The notes under the pieces are model-generated. The model did not search any database, was not told the origin of the DNA, and was given only the letters and a program-made list of their open reading frames with translations. A stretch of 64,000 nt of DNA from Hufsiella ginkgonis (lineage in GTDB: Bacteria > Bacteroidota > Bacteroidia > Sphingobacteriales > Sphingobacteriaceae), in assembly GCF_009834915.1 (NCBI RefSeq), contig NZ_WVHS01000005.1, forward strand, positions 124,001-188,000, in the 5' to 3' direction. Shown here piece after piece: positions 26,493 to 35,060 of this stretch. The stretch's first letter is position 1. Each line of letters starts with the position of its first letter. Made by a program: the position numbers and the translations under genes.

Positions 26493-28556
26493 ATGGTTAA
26501 AAAGTTTACCCTGCTTATTTTCTTTTGTCTGTTTTTACGGGAGGCCTTTGCGCAAACGCCGGAGAATGACGAATGCGGGGAAGCCATCGAACTGCCCAGC
26601 GAAAAAGAATATTGCTCGGGCGACAATGCTTTTACCAGCACAGGGTCCACCCCTACGTTTAAAGGCGGGGAAAATGATGTATGGTTCACTTACACACCCA
26701 GGCACGCCTACGATGTATACTTTACCGTTTATGGCGAGGGACAAGGAGGTACGCTCCGGTCGCCGCAAATTAATATGTACGCAAACTGTGCCGGGCCGGG
26801 CGGCACATACAACGAGGTGGTCGGCAAGTCTGTGAGTGCGGATAACGTAGTTACACTGTATGAGGGTCAGCTCACCATTGGCAGGACCTATTATGTACGC
26901 GTCAGCGGCGCCACCCGGGGCACTTTCAAGATCTGCATCGAAAACCGGGATTCGCCCGTGAGGGCAGGGCAGGATTGCATCAGCGCGAAGCGCCTGTGCA
27001 GCATGGAAACCGTTCGCGAAATTGATATTACAGGCCCGGGGGCAGTGCTCAACGAGGGCCAGGGCACTTGCCTGGTCGACAACTTAGGGCGGTCGGAATC
27101 GAACTCGGCCTGGTACAAGTTTACCGCCGCCAATAACGGCACATTCGTATTCACCATTACGCCCACGGTAACCTCCGACGATATAGACTGGGCCTTCTTC
27201 GATCTCGGCATTTCCGGCGATTGCGGTACCAGGACCGTATTACGCTGTGCAGCCGGCAACGGCCAGCTCATAAACTGTCCCAGGGATGCTCCTTATTACA
27301 AAACGGGGCTGGATTTTAACTCCCAGGACCTCTCCGAAGACGGGGGGTGCAATACGCCCGGCCAGGTTAAAGACGGGAAAGTTAAATACGTCGACCTGGT
27401 GAAGGGACATGTTTATGCCTTGCTTGTTAACAATCCTTACAGCCAGAATAACGGCTTTTCACTGGCTTTTACCGACCAGGCAGGCAAAGCAGGCACCGCC
27501 CGTTTTGTCGGCCCCGAAGCGTCCATCACGCTTACAGAGAATAGTCCCTGCCTGGCGGGACAATCGTTTTCCTTCACCACTACGCCAAACAGCGAGACCT
27601 CGTCTATCAGGTGGATCTTCGGAGAAGCGGATGACGCCAGCATAACTGCCTCCACCACCAATGTCAATGTGCCCGTTACCTACAGGAAGCTGGGCGTTAA
27701 AACGGTCGTGCTGGAGGCGACGGGTTTTGAAGGGTGTAAAACGATGTCGACAGTAACCTTTAACGTGGGGCTTACACCTACGCGGCCCATTGTTACGGCT
27801 TCCAGTCAGCGCTATTGCATTGACGATACGATCCGGCTGAGCGTCACAGAATTTCCCAGCTCGCTTTATCACTGGAACGGTCCGAACAATTTTTCGTATG
27901 TTGGAAAAAAGCCGGTGCTGCTGGTCCCGGTAAAAAGCGGGCAGGAGGGCGGAACATATACCGTATACCTCGATAACTTCGGTTGTACCAGCGAAACGGT
28001 TTCTATTGATGTGACCGGAGTACTCGAAAGACCGGTCGCCGCATTCTCCACCAGCCCCGGCTCTCCCGGCATGCTCGCCAATCCCACCACGGTAAAATTC
28101 ACCAACAACTCCAGGAACGCCACCAACTACTTGTGGGATTTTGGCGATGGTTCTACCTCTACAGAAGAAAACCCCGAACATACTTACAGTAAAAATGGCG
28201 ACTATAAAGTAAAGCTTACCGCCACCAACCAGGATGTATGCAGTATGTCTGTCATCCAGGGAAGATTCGCGGTCCGCGAGTATGGGTTCATTTTTGTGCC
28301 TAATACGTTCACTCCCAATAATGATGGGGTGAACGACGAGTTTGTAGTCACCCTCCTGAACATCTCCAACTATCACATCCGTATTTTTAACCGCTGGGGA
28401 ACGTTGCTTTTTGAATCGTCGGACATTTTTAACAATTGGAAAGGCACTTTTCGCGAGGCCGAAGTCCCTGTTGGCACCTACTATTACCTGATCACGGGCA
28501 TTGATGGCGAATCGAAGCACCTGTCGCGCTCGGGCTCAATCACGGTGATCCGCTGA
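26493..28556 (+). CDS. Secreted PKD-domain protein with gliding motility-associated C-terminal domain (T9SS type B client)
   Basis: About 687 residues. A signal peptide (MVKKFTLLIFFCLF to AFAQ) is followed by two N-terminal beta-domains with paired Cys, a middle Ig-like region, a PKD domain (FTNNSRNATNYLWDFGDGS) near residue 545, and a C-terminal CHU_C/TIGR04131 domain (VPNTFTPNNDGVNDEF, IRIFNRWGTLLFES, GTYYYLITG). That C-terminal domain is a type IX secretion signal of the type B class, so the protein should be secreted or surface-attached through the system that includes PorV and GldJ here. Its ligand is unknown. Confidence 0.9.
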   Translation: MVKKFTLLIFFCLFLREAFAQTPENDECGEAIELPSEKEYCSGDNAFTSTGSTPTFKGGENDVWFTYTPRHAYDVYFTVYGEGQGGTLRSPQINMYANCAGPGGTYNEVVGKSVSADNVVTLYEGQLTIGRTYYVRVSGATRGTFKICIENRDSPVRAGQDCISAKRLCSMETVREIDITGPGAVLNEGQGTCLVDNLGRSESNSAWYKFTAANNGTFVFTITPTVTSDDIDWAFFDLGISGDCGTRTVLRCAAGNGQLINCPRDAPYYKTGLDFNSQDLSEDGGCNTPGQVKDGKVKYVDLVKGHVYALLVNNPYSQNNGFSLAFTDQAGKAGTARFVGPEASITLTENSPCLAGQSFSFTTTPNSETSSIRWIFGEADDASITASTTNVNVPVTYRKLGVKTVVLEATGFEGCKTMSTVTFNVGLTPTRPIVTASSQRYCIDDTIRLSVTEFPSSLYHWNGPNNFSYVGKKPVLLVPVKSGQEGGTYTVYLDNFGCTSETVSIDVTGVLERPVAAFSTSPGSPGMLANPTTVKFTNNSRNATNYLWDFGDGSTSTEENPEHTYSKNGDYKVKLTATNQDVCSMSVIQGRFAVREYGFIFVPNTFTPNNDGVNDEFVVTLLNISNYHIRIFNRWGTLLFESSDIFNNWKGTFREAEVPVGTYYYLITGIDGESKHLSRSGSITVIR

Positions 28557-28617
28557 TAATCTCCTAAAACAGTCTGCTATATATTGGTGTTAGTACTCAT
28601 ATCATCTACCGAAAAAC

Positions 28618-28911
28618 ATGGATACTTCAATAATCACCGAAAAATTATCGAACGCCTTTAATGGCCCCCTGCTCGAAGAGAACGAGTTTACCAACGTAAG
28701 CAAAAGTGAGCGCATCCTGTCTATCGGCAGCGGCAGCTTTATCTTTGTGCGTGGCATTACCAACTTGTTTTCACATCCCATGCTTGCGCTTGGCGAACTT
28801 GCCCTCGGCGGTTTCCTGGTGCATCGTGGCGTCACCGGTCAATGCAAAGTAAAACCGATGATAGAGCAGGAAGACGCGAAACTGGATACAGTGTATATTA
28901 GTGTACCGTAA
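28618..28911 (+). CDS. Small DUF2892-like membrane protein
   Basis: A 97-residue protein. The region NVSKSERILSIGSGSFIFVRG, then LALGELALGGFLVHRGVTG, matches the DUF2892 (YgaP-membrane-like) pattern seen in Bacteroidota, two short hydrophobic hairpins with conserved Gly. The function is unknown. Confidence 0.75.
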   Translation: MDTSIITEKLSNAFNGPLLEENEFTNVSKSERILSIGSGSFIFVRGITNLFSHPMLALGELALGGFLVHRGVTGQCKVKPMIEQEDAKLDTVYISVP

Positions 28912-28917
28912 ACGTTA

Positions 28918-29000
28918 GCGGTTTGACGTTGGAGGTTTGGGACCTTAACTGCGTTGTTTAAAGCGGGATAAGAACATATTACGTTCAACGTCGAACCGGT
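28918..29000. repeat. Imperfect inverted repeat upstream of rlmH
   Basis: The arms GCGGTTTGACGTTGG (near 28918-28932) and CAACGTCGAACCGG (near 28986-28999) pair over about 13-14 bp with one or two mismatches, enclosing about 50 nt. It may act as a transcript-end hairpin of the preceding gene or be a dispersed intergenic repeat. Confidence 0.45.
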
Positions 29001-29048
29001 TTATGGAATCTGCCTTCCCTGGTCATCCTCATATAAAATGATCTTCAT

Positions 29049-29056
29049 TACCTTTG
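29049..29056 (+). promoter_or_regulatory. Predicted -7 promoter element of rlmH
   Basis: TACCTTTG is a full TAnnTTTG match and ends 4 nt before the rlmH ATG at 29061, again predicting a leaderless transcript. The upstream TTTG element is not clear. Confidence 0.45.
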
Positions 29057-29060
29057 TGCG

Positions 29061-29534
29061 ATGAAAATCACCCTGCTGGTAACCGGCAAAACTGAGGATA
29101 ACTATTTAAAGGAAGGGATGGAAAAGTACCTGAAACGTCTAAAGCTTTACGTTAGTTTCCGCGTACAGGAACTTCCCGAGCTGAAGAGCACTAAAAACCT
29201 CACCGAAAGCCAGCAAAAGATCGCGGAAGCAGAGCTGATCTCCAAACATCTCTCACCGGCAGATCACCTCGTATTGCTGGATGAACATGGACAGGACCTT
29301 TCATCGGTTGGTTTTTCGGGTCTGCTGCAAAAAAAGATGCTCGCTAATGTGCAACACCTGGTATTCGTGGTGGGTGGCCCCTATGGATTTGATAACAGCC
29401 TGCACCGGCGTGCCGCCGAAAAGCTTTCTCTATCTAAAATGACGTTCTCGCATCAAATGGTGCGGCTGTTCTTTATCGAGCAGCTTTACCGTGCTTTTAC
29501 TATCCTTAAAGGAGAGCCTTATCACCATAAATAA
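29061..29534 (+). CDS. rlmH: 23S rRNA (pseudouridine1915-N3)-methyltransferase
   Basis: The 157 residues match RlmH, a SPOUT methyltransferase acting on helix 69 of 23S rRNA. The knot motif FVVGGPYGFD binds SAM, and the C terminus SHQMVRLFFIEQLYRA, ending in YHHK, is invariant in the family. Length is normal. It overlaps nothing essential and is followed by a small membrane-protein gene 20 nt later. Confidence 0.95.
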   Translation: MKITLLVTGKTEDNYLKEGMEKYLKRLKLYVSFRVQELPELKSTKNLTESQQKIAEAELISKHLSPADHLVLLDEHGQDLSSVGFSGLLQKKMLANVQHLVFVVGGPYGFDNSLHRRAAEKLSLSKMTFSHQMVRLFFIEQLYRAFTILKGEPYHHK

Positions 29535-29553
29535 ACTAACCGACCTGCAAGCC

Positions 29554-29688
29554 ATGGCCCTTGACCCAAACCAATTCCGGAGAAAATACCGGTACCGCGG
29601 AACCGATACCGATAAAGAACAAAAACGATTCTGGATCGTGGTGCTGATCACCTTAGCGATCGTTTTTGGAATTATTTATTTGTTTTAG
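29554..29688 (+). CDS. 44-residue single-span membrane protein
   Basis: The ATG at 29554 gives MALDPNQFRRKYRYRG, a basic, charged N-terminal half, followed by one hydrophobic helix (FWIVVLITLAIVFGIIYLF) at the end. A longer frame from 29491 would overlap the end of rlmH and is less likely. It is probably cotranscribed with rlmH. It has no similarity to the AFIIGN pair above. The function is unknown. Confidence 0.6.
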   Translation: MALDPNQFRRKYRYRGTDTDKEQKRFWIVVLITLAIVFGIIYLF

Positions 29689-29691
29689 TTG

Positions 29692-29764
29692 TCAGTGATC
29701 AGTTGTCAGTTATCAGTTCTTTATAGCGCATTAAAGGAACTGACAACTGGCAACTGATCACTGA
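29692..29764. repeat. Long near-perfect hairpin between convergent genes
   Basis: Two arms of 32 and 33 nt (29692-29723 and 29732-29764) are reverse complements with two mismatches and one bulge; the loop is 8 nt. The left arm contains CAGTT three times (CAGTTGTCAGTTATCAGTT). It lies exactly between convergent genes, so it probably ends transcription from both sides; it may also be a member of a dispersed repeat family. Confidence 0.7.
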
Positions 29765-29781
29765 TAGCCGATCACTCCCAC

Positions 29782-30309
29782 TTAACTTGCCTTTCTCGGC
29801 AGCCTGTTGGATCCTTTTCCGGCGGCCTTTTGTACAGGCTTCGATTTCTCTTCATGAACGGCAGCTTCCTGCTGTTTTCGGGCGGCGGCTTCTAATGGAG
29901 AGCCTGCTTCTTCTTCGACCGGTGCTTCCTCGCCGAAAAGCGGAAGGTCCTTCAGGATATGAAACCAGGATAAAATCTTTTTGATATCTGAAGCATATAC
30001 CCGTTCTTCGTCATGCGAAGGGGCAACCTCCCTAAAGAAGTTCCGAAGCGCAGCGCCGTCGGCTTGTTTCGGATCGGGTACCAGGTTGGCCGATTTCATG
30101 TTCTCGAGGATGTCGATCAGCTTGAGGTCGTCATCTTCACCAAAAACGGTAATATCTTCCAGTGAAGCAAGTTTGGAAGTGGACATGTTCACTACCAGTT
30201 TTACTTTAGCCGCATCCAGGCTTTCCAGAATAAAACCTGATTTATTTTGTCCCACCAGCTTATGCAGGCCAGGTTTCCCGGATACGGATATAATTCCACG
30301 TAAGTTCAT
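29782..30309 (-). CDS. DUF5606 family protein
   Basis: A 175-residue protein whose first 130 residues match DUF5606, a Bacteroidota family: MNLRGIISVSGKPGLHKLV, then FILESLDAAKVKLVVN and SLEDITVFGEDDD. The last 45 residues are a Lys/Glu/Ala-rich, probably disordered tail. It lies 3 nt after the cyclophilin gene, so they form an operon. The function is unknown. Confidence 0.82.
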   Translation of the reverse strand: MNLRGIISVSGKPGLHKLVGQNKSGFILESLDAAKVKLVVNMSTSKLASLEDITVFGEDDDLKLIDILENMKSANLVPDPKQADGAALRNFFREVAPSHDEERVYASDIKKILSWFHILKDLPLFGEEAPVEEEAGSPLEAAARKQQEAAVHEEKSKPVQKAAGKGSNRLPRKAS

Positions 30310-30312
30310 AGT

Positions 30313-30750
30313 CTATTCTTCAATCACATCAATTCCTAAAATCTTATCGCCAACGCGGATGGCGTCGACCACGTCCACATTGTCTACCACTTTACCGAAG
30401 CAGGTATGGTTACGATCGAGGTGCGCTGTATTGCGGCGGCTGTGGCAGATAAAAAACTGGGAGCTGCCGGTATCTCTTCCCGCATGGGCCATAGATAACA
30501 CGCCGCGATCATGGTATTGATTATCGCCGGTAAGCTCACATTTAATACGGGTGCCCGATCCGCCTGCGCCGGTACCGGTAGGGTCGCCGCCCTGGATCAC
30601 GAAATCGGGGATCACGCGGTGAAAAGTCACTCCATTGTAAAAGCCTTCCTTTGAGAGCTTTAAAAAATTGGCCACGGTATTTGGCGCGTCCTTGTCGTAG
30701 AACGCTACCGTCATGTCTCCTTTTTCGGTTCTGATAACTGCTTTACTCAT
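30313..30750 (-). CDS. Peptidyl-prolyl cis-trans isomerase, cyclophilin type
   Basis: About 145 residues. [19 protein letters not shown] and [10 protein letters not shown] are the cyclophilin catalytic and binding motifs. There is no signal peptide, so it is cytoplasmic. The ATG at 30750 (MSKAVIR) is preceded by a -7 element at 30769-30776. It catalyses proline isomerisation in protein folding. Confidence 0.93.
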   Translation of the reverse strand: MSKAVIRTEKGDMTVAFYDKDAPNTVANFLKLSKEGFYNGVTFHRVIPDFVIQGGDPTGTGAGGSGTRIKCELTGDNQYHDRGVLSMAHAGRDTGSSQFFICHSRRNTAHLDRNHTCFGKVVDNVDVVDAIRVGDKILGIDVIEE

Positions 30751-30768
30751 ATTTGTTTTACTTAAAGT

Positions 30769-30776
30769 CAAAGGTA
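30769..30776 (-). promoter_or_regulatory. Predicted -7 promoter element of the cyclophilin gene
   Basis: On the minus strand TACCTTTG matches TAnnTTTG and lies 18 nt before the ATG at 30750. A second match on the plus strand, TATATTTG at 30785-30792, may serve the divergent gene at 30897. Confidence 0.4.
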
Positions 30777-30896
30777 ATAAAATTTATATTTGTAATTGAC
30801 CGGCCCGCACACTCCCTGCGTTGTATGGATAACGAACGGTATTTGAATGAGTTTATAAATCTTTGTACCTTTAAAAGGCTTTGAACGTTAATTAAG

Positions 30897-32156
30897 ATGA
30901 TGAAACGAATTTTAATCGGTTTACTATTGCTGTTATCGGCCGTCTCAAAGGGAGCGTCCATTCTTATTCCCATGGACGAAGCCCAGAAAAATCACCTCAA
31001 AGCTTATGGCATCGCCTTCTGGACGCTGCAGAACGGTCTCGAAACAGACTGGCTTCTTAACTACCGCGGCGGCAGCTTCATGACCAAATATGCACAGGCA
31101 ATAGAGAACGAGTGTAAGATCAGGGGCGTGTCATACACCGTGATCACGGACGTGCAGGTGAACGGGATCCTGAACGAGATCGTTGATCCGCAGGTGAATA
31201 TGGACCTGGTGAAACTGGAGAAAGCACCGAAGATCGCGGTTTACAGCCCTAAAAATAAGCTGCCATGGGACGATGCCGTAACCCTGGTGCTCAATTACGC
31301 GGAAATTCCTTACGACCTGATCTATGACGACGATGTACTTAAAGGCGACCTCTCAAAATACGACTGGCTGCACCTCCACCACGAGGATTTCACCGGGCAA
31401 TATGGCCGTTTCTGGTCCGTTTACCGCAATGTAGCCTGGTATATAGAAGATGTGCGCATCCAGGAGGCCGCGGCTAAAAAGAACGGTTTTAAGAAGGTAT
31501 CAGAAATGAAGCTCGCCGTAGCCAAAGGCATCCGGGATTTTTGTTCCAATGGCGGGTTCCTGTTCGCCATGTGCTCAGGAACGGATAGCTTCGATATCGC
31601 CCTGGCGGCGGATGGGGTAGACATCTGCGAAAGCATGTTCGATGGCGACGGAGCAGATCCGAACGCACAGTCTAAACTCGATTACGGGAAGACGTTTGCT
31701 TTTAAAGATTTCAAGCTTAATTTCGACCCGTACGAATACGAATTCTCCAATATCGACGTAACGGGCCGTACACGTACGCTCGACCAAAGCAACGACTTCT
31801 TTACCTTATTCGATTTCTCTGCCAAGTGGGACGCCGTGCCTACCATGCTTACCCAAAATCATGATAAAGTGATTAAAGGCTTTATGGGACAAACCACTGC
31901 GTTCCGCAAAAGCCTCGTTAAGCCGGATGTACTGGTGATGGGCGAAAATAAAGCGGCCGGTGAGGCCCGCTATATCCATGGCGAATACGGCAAAGGGCAG
32001 TTTACCTTTTACGGCGGTCACGATCCCGAAGACTACCAGCATATGGTGAACGATCCGCCTACCGACCTTAACCTGCATCCCAACTCCCCGGGCTACCGCC
32101 TGATCCTGAACAATGTACTGTTCCCGGCGGCAAAGAAGAAGAAGCAGAAAACGTAG
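30897..32156 (+). CDS. Exported GATase-like protein (Bacteroidota family often named 'asparagine synthetase B')
   Basis: A 419-residue protein with a signal peptide (MMKRILIGLLLLLSAVSKG). It matches a conserved Bacteroidota family that carries the label asparagine synthetase B, but none of the AsnB domains or motifs are present. The region FCSNGGFLFAMCSGTDSFD, with Cys after a short strand, and the later HGEYGKGQFTFYGGHDPED look like a class I glutamine-amidotransferase/ThuA-like fold. WLHLHHEDFTGQYGRF is another conserved stretch. The true reaction is unknown. It is transcribed divergently from the cyclophilin operon. Confidence 0.75.
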   Translation: MMKRILIGLLLLLSAVSKGASILIPMDEAQKNHLKAYGIAFWTLQNGLETDWLLNYRGGSFMTKYAQAIENECKIRGVSYTVITDVQVNGILNEIVDPQVNMDLVKLEKAPKIAVYSPKNKLPWDDAVTLVLNYAEIPYDLIYDDDVLKGDLSKYDWLHLHHEDFTGQYGRFWSVYRNVAWYIEDVRIQEAAAKKNGFKKVSEMKLAVAKGIRDFCSNGGFLFAMCSGTDSFDIALAADGVDICESMFDGDGADPNAQSKLDYGKTFAFKDFKLNFDPYEYEFSNIDVTGRTRTLDQSNDFFTLFDFSAKWDAVPTMLTQNHDKVIKGFMGQTTAFRKSLVKPDVLVMGENKAAGEARYIHGEYGKGQFTFYGGHDPEDYQHMVNDPPTDLNLHPNSPGYRLILNNVLFPAAKKKKQKT

Positions 32157-32221
32157 GAAGTTGCCAGCATACAGGCCCGGCGTCGCGCATTTACAGGAGC
32201 TGATAACTGCCCCCCGGCAGC

Positions 32222-34240
32222 TTAATTATAAAAATCCCATTTTACCGAAAACAAGAATTTACTCCCCGGCATGGGGTAACGGTTTACCGTATAGTAGCCT
32301 TTAGAGAAAAGTCCCTGGTTAATGTAGTTGTTCTTTAAGAAGATCGTAGCACGGCGAAGTGACACTTTAAGCCAGACGTCAATCACCGGGTAGGAAGAAA
32401 AAGAGGTCGCACTGCGGTCGTTATAAAACTGGCTGATATCGATGGCGTATGCCGGGGCCGCAAAAGAGGTGTTATACCTCGAATCAAAACCGGCTTGCGC
32501 ATCGATCGATTTAAAGATCCTTCTGCTGTAATAGAAGCTGTTGTAGAGATAAAGTTCCGGGGTGCGCAGTACATCCTGCGCATCTGTTTTCTGGTACACC
32601 GCGTAATTCTCCGACCCAAAGCTCCCGAACCTGAAATCCTTGGCTGCCGATACCTTCAACAAGCTGATATTAGCAGACGATTGCACCGGTTCCACCTGTT
32701 TATCTACCGCGGTTTCACGCAGATAGGTATAATTGTTTAGCAACAGGTATTCTGCCTTAGCATTAAAAAAGTACTTCGGGTTCTGGTAGCTAAAGGAAAG
32801 GCTGGTGATCTTGCTGTCGTCGAGGTCTGCATTCCATTTATGGAACTGGTAGTCTGTATTGCGGTATATCTCCTCGGGAGTACGGTTCAGCAGGTAGGCG
32901 CCCAGCACCACCTTTCCTACCGAGCGGCTCAGCATAATGCTTGCATTAGCCTCGTAGAGGAAATTTCCGAAGCTTCGTCCCGCCATTACCTGCTGCAGGT
33001 CTGCCACCAGCGAAACACGGTCGCTGAAACGATACCCCGCGTTGCCTTTTAACGTGATGTTCTGGAAAGACAGTTTCCTTACGGTCATGCTGTCGCTCAC
33101 CTGCCGGTACTGGACCAGCTCATGCAGCAGGCCCACATCCAGCTTTACCTCATTTTTGAGAAAGCTCACCGATTTCCCGCGGAGGTAAAAACTGTAGGAG
33201 AACTCGTTGGCCAGCGTTTTTACCGATGTAGAATCGTTGGTAACCAGCACCGTGCTATTCACCATTCCTGCCGGGAAAGCGCCATAGGTATCCGGTTCAT
33301 TTCGAAAGAACTTATATTGTGCGTTGGTATAGTGAAGCGAATAGGTAACACGCTGGGTAGGAAGCACCGCGGTAGCTGAATCGCCGTTAAGACTGTCGAG
33401 CCGCCCGAGGTAATAAAAATGCTTCATAAACAGCTCGCGTTCTTTCCAGCTCTGTACCGGCCGGTTGGTACCGGTGCCAACCAAACGCGTCGGCTCGGTT
33501 TGCGGGCCAAAACCGTTCTCATTTGAAGACGTGAAAATACTGTCGTTCAGGATCGAGCCATTTTCCCCGGCACGCAGCGTGTTAAACAAGGCATTAGCAA
33601 GCAGGTTATAGCGCTTATTTTTAGACCGGTACCAGGTGAACACCGTAACATTCGTATGATCGCCGCGCTGGGTGCGGTAAAAACCATCTGCCCCGATCCG
33701 TTTATAAGAGGCGCCTACATTTAGGTTCGGCTTCACATTCTGCGTATGGATCAGGTTAAAGTACTGTTCTACCTGGCCGCCGTTCACATAATACAGTTCG
33801 GTAAAAGGCGTGCGGGCACGGTAATAGTTCACCGAATCCTGGGTGTATAAAAAGCGGTCGAGCGCATGGAAACCGGCATCAAAGCCGATATTTTTCCGGG
33901 GGGTATATAACAGGTCGCGCGAAGAAAGCCCGCCGTTACCGAGGTGAATGGATGGCGAAAAAGGATTGTTCTGCGGGTTGTAATGCTGTGCGTTACGCAG
34001 CGAAGTGTCGATAGGCAGCGTGTACGTACTGTCGTCAAGGAATTTCAGCCTCGTATACCGGATGTATTTAGAAGTAAATATTACGGTATCCTGGGTGCTT
34101 TCTTCTCTCTGCCGCAGCGAATCGATCTCCGCGGAGGCATCGGGTTTCTTCACGGTGGGTTGCGGTGTCTGGGCCGTTGCCCGATATCCGGTAAGCCCGA
34201 AAAGCGCCAGGAAAACAAACAGGCATACAGATCTCGACAT
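32222..34240 (-). CDS. Outer membrane beta-barrel protein, Porin_10 family
   Basis: About 672 residues. A signal peptide (MSRSVCLFVFLALFGL to ATAQ) at the ATG at 34240 is followed by a periplasmic linker and many amphipathic strands. The sequence around GFDAGFHALDRFLY and NVGASYKRIGADGFYR matches Porin_10, a Bacteroidota putative porin family, and the chain ends in an aromatic strand (LFSVKWDFYN). It lies 1 nt after the purine nucleoside phosphorylase gene. The substrate is unknown. Confidence 0.82.
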   Translation of the reverse strand: MSRSVCLFVFLALFGLTGYRATAQTPQPTVKKPDASAEIDSLRQREESTQDTVIFTSKYIRYTRLKFLDDSTYTLPIDTSLRNAQHYNPQNNPFSPSIHLGNGGLSSRDLLYTPRKNIGFDAGFHALDRFLYTQDSVNYYRARTPFTELYYVNGGQVEQYFNLIHTQNVKPNLNVGASYKRIGADGFYRTQRGDHTNVTVFTWYRSKNKRYNLLANALFNTLRAGENGSILNDSIFTSSNENGFGPQTEPTRLVGTGTNRPVQSWKERELFMKHFYYLGRLDSLNGDSATAVLPTQRVTYSLHYTNAQYKFFRNEPDTYGAFPAGMVNSTVLVTNDSTSVKTLANEFSYSFYLRGKSVSFLKNEVKLDVGLLHELVQYRQVSDSMTVRKLSFQNITLKGNAGYRFSDRVSLVADLQQVMAGRSFGNFLYEANASIMLSRSVGKVVLGAYLLNRTPEEIYRNTDYQFHKWNADLDDSKITSLSFSYQNPKYFFNAKAEYLLLNNYTYLRETAVDKQVEPVQSSANISLLKVSAAKDFRFGSFGSENYAVYQKTDAQDVLRTPELYLYNSFYYSRRIFKSIDAQAGFDSRYNTSFAAPAYAIDISQFYNDRSATSFSSYPVIDVWLKVSLRRATIFLKNNYINQGLFSKGYYTVNRYPMPGSKFLFSVKWDFYN

Positions 34241-34241
34241 G

Positions 34242-35060
34242 TTATAAACCGGCAATCAATTCTTTTAGTATGGTGGTCATCTTGGGTTCCGCTTCGGTAG
34301 CCACGCGAATGATCTCTTCCAGCGACACCGGCTTAAGCACCTCGTGAAAGCCTTCGTCGGTAAGCACGGAAATGGCGAATACCGGCAGCCCCATGTGGCG
34401 CGCCACTATCACTTCGGGCACGGTGCTCATCCCCACGGCGTCGCCGCCGATGATGCGCAAATATTTATATTCCGACCGGGTCTCGAGATTGGGTCCGCTC
34501 ACGGAAACATAAACTCCCTGGTGGCAGGTAATATTGTTGCTGGCGGCAATAGTGAGCGCTTTTTGGATCATGTCCTCGTCATAAGGCACATTCATGTCCG
34601 GGAATCGCGGGCCGAATTCGTCGTAATTGCTCCCGCGAAGCGGGTTTTCGGGCTGCAGGTTGATATGGTCGCGGATCACCATGAGGTCGCCGGTGCTAAA
34701 GCCCGGGTTTAGGCTGCCGCTGGCATTGGACACGAACAGGCGCGTAATACCAAGCATTTTCATTACCCGTACCGGGAACGTGATCTGCTGCATCGAGTAT
34801 CCCTCGTAATAATGCAGCCGTCCCTGCATGGCCACCACCCGCTTTCCGCTGAGGGTGCCGAAGATTAGCCGCCCGGAGTGAAACTCCACCGTAGAGATGG
34901 GAAACCCCGGGATATTGGCATACATCAGCTTATGACTGATCTCGATGTCGTCTACCAGCCCGCCCAGCCCTGTGCCGAGAATGATGCCGATCTCTGGTTC
35001 AAAATCACCGACCCGTTTTTTGATGTACCCGGCGGTACTATAGATATCTTGTATTGACAT
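34242..35060 (-). CDS. Purine nucleoside phosphorylase
   Basis: The 272 residues match the trimeric PNP family: EIGIILGTGLGG, VAMQGRLHYYEGYS, VSNASGSLNPGF (phosphate and base site) and GGDAVGMSTVPEVIVARH. It splits inosine or guanosine with phosphate in purine salvage. Its start overlaps the lpxK stop by 23 nt, so the pair is coupled. Confidence 0.93.
   Translation of the reverse strand: MSIQDIYSTAGYIKKRVGDFEPEIGIILGTGLGGLVDDIEISHKLMYANIPGFPISTVEFHSGRLIFGTLSGKRVVAMQGRLHYYEGYSMQQITFPVRVMKMLGITRLFVSNASGSLNPGFSTGDLMVIRDHINLQPENPLRGSNYDEFGPRFPDMNVPYDEDMIQKALTIAASNNITCHQGVYVSVSGPNLETRSEYKYLRIIGGDAVGMSTVPEVIVARHMGLPVFAISVLTDEGFHEVLKPVSLEEIIRVATEAEPKMTTILKELIAGL

Noticed and set aside
27459-28520. 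353-codon frame antisense to the T9SS client
   Set aside because: The plus strand carries a signal peptide, PKD domain and sorting domain; the antisense product has no domain.
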